From NCBI GenBank assembly GCA_944363655.1, contig CALVUU010000005.1, forward strand, positions 1 through 44,030: a DNA stretch of 44,030 bases. The letters run 5' to 3'. Shown piece after piece: positions 41,808 to 44,030 of this stretch (positions are counted from its first letter, which is position 1; each line of letters begins with the position of its first letter). Both the position numbers and the translations under genes were made by a program. The DNA is from an uncultured Bacilli bacterium (lineage in GTDB: Bacteria > Bacillota_I > Bacilli_A > RF39 > UBA660). A model generated the notes under the pieces. The model searched no databases. It was not told the DNA's origin and was given only the letters and a program-made list of their open reading frames with translations.

Positions 41808-43058
41808 TTAAATGTTACCTAAAATCCAATCAATTACTTCATTTTCATCGATTTTTATTTCTTCTTTAGTAGCATTATCTTTAATATTTACTAAACCTTT
41901 TTGTAAATCTTCATTATTTAAAATAATTAAGAATTTAGCATGTAATTTATCCGCTATTTTAAATTGAGATTTCATACTTAAATTAGCACTATTTATTTCC
42001 GTTGCTACATTATTAAGTCTTAAATATTGAGCAATTTCTAAAGCATGAATTTTTTCTTCTTCACTAACACTCATTACATAAACATCAATAGGTACTTCTA
42101 AATTTTTAATATCTATATTATTTTTAATATTTAAAATAATTCTTTCAATACCCATAGCAAAGCCAACCGCAGGAATACTTGGCCCATCAAGAGCCTCTAC
42201 TAAATGGTTATATCTTCCCCCACCACCTAGAGTTACAGAATTACTATCAGCAATATATTCCCAAACATTTTCATCATAATAATCAAGTCCTCGGACAATA
42301 TTTTCATTTACTTCATAATTAATATCTAAAACATTTAAATAATTTTTAAGTTTTTCAAAACGATTCTTACTTTCTTCACTTAAATAATCACTTATTTTAG
42401 GAGTATTTTTAAGGATATCACTATCTTTATCAACTTTACAATCAAGTATTCTTAAAGGATTAGTATTAATTCTTTTTTGACAATCTTCACATAACTTATT
42501 AATGTGAGGTTTTAAATAATTAACTAAGGCTTTTGTATAATCTTTTCTTGACTTGGCATCACCTAAGGAGTTTATAGCAACAGTTGCTTCTATTCCTAAA
42601 TTATTAAGTAAATAATAACCTATACTAATTACTTCAGCATCAAGCATTGGGTCATTTGAATTAAATGCTTCTACACCAAATTGAGTAAATTCTCTATTTC
42701 TACCCGATTGAGGTCTTTCATAACGATACATAGTTCCATTATAATAAAGTTTTATAGCATCATTTCTATTCCCATATAACTTATTTTCTATTAAACTACG
42801 TACTACTCCCGCAGTCCCTTCCGGTCTTAAAGTAATATTTCTATTTCCCCGATCTATAAAATCATAGGTTTCTTTAGTAACAATATCTGTTGTTTCACCT
42901 ACACTACGATGAAATAATTCACTTGCTTCAAATATTGGTGTTCTAATTAACTCATAATTAAAACTAGACATCATTTCTTCAATTTCATGAGAAATATAAC
43001 TATATATTTTAGCATCTATTCCCATTAAATCATAGGTTCCTTTAGGTTTTGTAATCAT
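41808..43058 (-). CDS. hisS: histidyl-tRNA synthetase
   Basis: HisRS charges tRNA(His). From ATG 43058 (AAAGGA upstream) the protein has 416 residues: KPKGTYDLMG start, motif 2 TLRPEGTAGVVRS and YRYERPQSGRNREFTQFGVEAF, the histidine motif RGLDYYDENVWEY (usually RGLDYYTGTVFE), motif 3 GFAMGIERIIL and the C-terminal anticodon domain. The extended frame upstream reads through a terminator and is discarded. asnS follows after 17 bases. Confidence 0.97.
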   Translation of the reverse strand: MITKPKGTYDLMGIDAKIYSYISHEIEEMMSSFNYELIRTPIFEASELFHRSVGETTDIVTKETYDFIDRGNRNITLRPEGTAGVVRSLIENKLYGNRNDAIKLYYNGTMYRYERPQSGRNREFTQFGVEAFNSNDPMLDAEVISIGYYLLNNLGIEATVAINSLGDAKSRKDYTKALVNYLKPHINKLCEDCQKRINTNPLRILDCKVDKDSDILKNTPKISDYLSEESKNRFEKLKNYLNVLDINYEVNENIVRGLDYYDENVWEYIADSNSVTLGGGGRYNHLVEALDGPSIPAVGFAMGIERIILNIKNNIDIKNLEVPIDVYVMSVSEEEKIHALEIAQYLRLNNVATEINSANLSMKSQFKIADKLHAKFLIILNNEDLQKGLVNIKDNATKEEIKIDENEVIDWILGNI

Positions 43059-43097
43059 ATTATCAATCCTTTCACATATGAATATTTTAACATTAGA

Positions 43098-43128
43098 AAA
43101 AAGAAAGTGCAATCTATTTAGATTACAC
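43098..43128 (-). terminator. terminator between the methyltransferase-like gene and hisS
   Basis: GTGTAATCTA pairs with TAGATTGCAC (one G-U) and is followed by a T-rich tract on the minus strand. Confidence 0.75.
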
Positions 43129-43132
43129 AATA

Positions 43133-43843
43133 TCATTTTCTTGGATATTTAATCTTAGGAAATTCTCTTTTTAAAACAGTAACCACCGGTGCCATAGTAA
43201 ATGGATAAGCATCAGTCTTATCAACTTCCACCATATATCCTTTATCTTCCAAGCATCTAAGTCTATCTACTTGACTATCCATGTAATAAACAAAATCTCT
43301 TCTGCTAAAATGACCATTATTTCTACATGGACAAGTTTGGACACACATATCTATTGGAGAATTCATTACTTTTTTAACTATTTCATCAAATGCTTCACAT
43401 GGGCAATGTGCTAGTATTAAATCATATTTACTAATATTAGTTCTAGCACTAAATTTCTTTTTTAATGTAACTATATTATCGATAGGTAAATCCAAAGATT
43501 TAGGGTCTATACAAGTAATTTTTTTATCGGGCTTATACAATTCATTTATAAGAATTGATAACCCTGGTATATATCCACTTGCTACTTCTAATATTGTTCT
43601 TTTAGATAAATTTGGAAACTTTACTTGTAACAATTCAATAAAAAATAAATAAACATTAGAATTTCTAGCATACTTTTCTGTAAACAAATAAGCATATATT
43701 TGACTCATAAAATCATTTTGATATATTTCATCAATATCAAAAACTTCATCAAAAAAATCTTGAAGGTCTTTAGAATATTTAGTCTTATTTCCCAATATAA
43801 ACTCTTCTAATATTCTCTTTTCACCAGCATTTAACTCAAACAT
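43133..43843 (-). CDS. class I methyltransferase-like Rossmann protein
   Basis: From ATG 43843 (GAGGGAT upstream) the protein has 236 residues. After a helical N-terminal third comes TILEVASGYIPGLSILINEL (a modified SAM-binding 'vLDlGaG.G' loop), ITCIDPKSLD (acidic residue at strand 2) and YDLILAHCPCEAFDEIV, where the catalytic strand 4 position usually sits. Two CxC-type pairs (AHCPC, QTCPC) are notable and may bind metal or react. Substrate unknown; a non-methyltransferase Rossmann protein is possible. It has its own promoter overlapping an 11-bp dyad. Confidence 0.6.
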   Translation of the reverse strand: MFELNAGEKRILEEFILGNKTKYSKDLQDFFDEVFDIDEIYQNDFMSQIYAYLFTEKYARNSNVYLFFIELLQVKFPNLSKRTILEVASGYIPGLSILINELYKPDKKITCIDPKSLDLPIDNIVTLKKKFSARTNISKYDLILAHCPCEAFDEIVKKVMNSPIDMCVQTCPCRNNGHFSRRDFVYYMDSQVDRLRCLEDKGYMVEVDKTDAYPFTMAPVVTVLKREFPKIKYPRK

Positions 43844-43873
43844 AAAATATCCCTCATTTGTAAGGGATATTTT
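43844..43873 (-). promoter_or_regulatory. 11-bp dyad overlapping the -10 element and start region
   Basis: AAAATATCCCT/AGGGATATTTT with an 8-base centre. One arm covers the -10 box, the other covers the ribosome binding site. It may be an operator or an RNA hairpin that hides the ribosome binding site. Confidence 0.6.
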
Positions 43874-43897
43874 AATCATTTTTCAAAACAATGTCAA
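43869..43897 (-). promoter_or_regulatory. promoter TTGACA-17-TAAAAT
   Basis: -35 TTGACA at 43897-43892 and -10 TAAAAT at 43874-43869 on the minus strand; start near 43862. Confidence 0.75.
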
Positions 43898-44030
43898 TAA
43901 TTATAAATTTGAGTTTCGGTTTTTTACGAAAAATATTTATGAATTTTATATGATTCGAGCAAAATAGTTCAAAAAATTAATTTTAATATCAATATTTGCA
44001 GTTTTCTCCCATGACAAAATATAGCACTTT

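Noticed and set aside
35064..43058. GatCAB acting on Asp-tRNA(Asn)
   Set aside because: asnS is present in the same cluster, so Glu-tRNA(Gln) amidation is the more likely need; not excluded outright.
43059..43136. 26-codon extension of hisS
   Set aside because: Runs through the terminator of the preceding gene; AAAGGA before 43058 and family alignment fix the start.
1..44030. Mycoplasma-type genetic code (TGA as Trp)
   Set aside because: Several intact genes end in TGA (for example rarA at 23055 and the kinase at 39000) and Trp is encoded by TGG throughout.
1..44030. CRISPR arrays, tRNA and rRNA genes
   Set aside because: No regularly spaced direct repeats, cloverleaf sequences or rRNA segments were seen on either strand.

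Overview
The window comes from a very AT-rich, low-GC Gram-positive bacterium. Housekeeping content (GatCAB plus AsnRS, MnmA, RarA, TcdA, 6S RNA), extended Shine-Dalgarno sequences of the AGGAGG/GGTGAT type, TTGNNN-17-TATAAT promoters and normal use of TGA as stop (rarA, the P-loop kinase at 39000) point to an uncultured Bacilli/RF39-like or Erysipelotrichia-like lineage using the standard bacterial code, not the Mycoplasma code. This lineage call is inference.

Layout. 1-2644: tail of an Rpn-like protein, then a type IV pilus/T2SS assembly pair (inner-membrane platform protein and prepilin peptidase) and a convergent 30-residue membrane peptide. 2715-11447 (+ strand): SpoIIM-like membrane protein, a 240-base leader or RNA region, mnmA, an HTH protein, membrane-anchored unknown proteins, a MoxR-type AAA ATPase with an extra N-terminal domain, and a glycosyltransferase-PAP2 phosphatase pair. 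11757-16400 (- strand): Fic-like protein, GtrA, GT2 glycosyltransferase, large GT-C-like membrane protein and ZIP metal transporter. 16424-17547 (- strand): a complete retron, made of an msr-msd RNA with its own promoter and a reverse transcriptase carrying NAxxH, YxDD and VTG motifs, inserted between pyrG and the ZIP gene. 17565-20674: pyrG with an apparent attenuator leader, an unknown helical protein and a PuuD-like amidotransferase.

20768-25999: a 40-residue basic low-complexity protein, XerC/D recombinase, rarA-gpsA, tcdA, 6S RNA, a 54-residue coiled-coil protein and a protein built of three RNA-polymerase-alpha-CTD-like modules. 26000-26701 is a non-coding scar with a transposase remnant. 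26702-33186 (- strand): cell-wall glucosaminidase, a HerA-like ATPase with a helical partner, small membrane-anchored proteins, a 34-residue peptide, a BamE-like protein and a metallophosphoesterase. 33404-34668 is a surface-protein pseudogene with two frameshifts. 34885-35067 is a ribbon-helix-helix regulator. 35064-43843 (- strand) is a translation-centred cluster (methyltransferase-like protein, hisS, asnS, unknown protein, UPF0200-type kinase, antitoxin-Fic pair, gatC-gatA-gatB).

The strongest unusual system is the retron at 16424-17547. No partner effector is recognisable beside it. Other items of interest are the Fic-antitoxin pair embedded in the gatCAB operon, a second Fic protein with Gln in place of the catalytic His, the alpha-CTD-repeat protein, the HerA pair, a 29-base promoter module shared by two distant genes, and several small genes of 30-54 codons with good ribosome binding sites.
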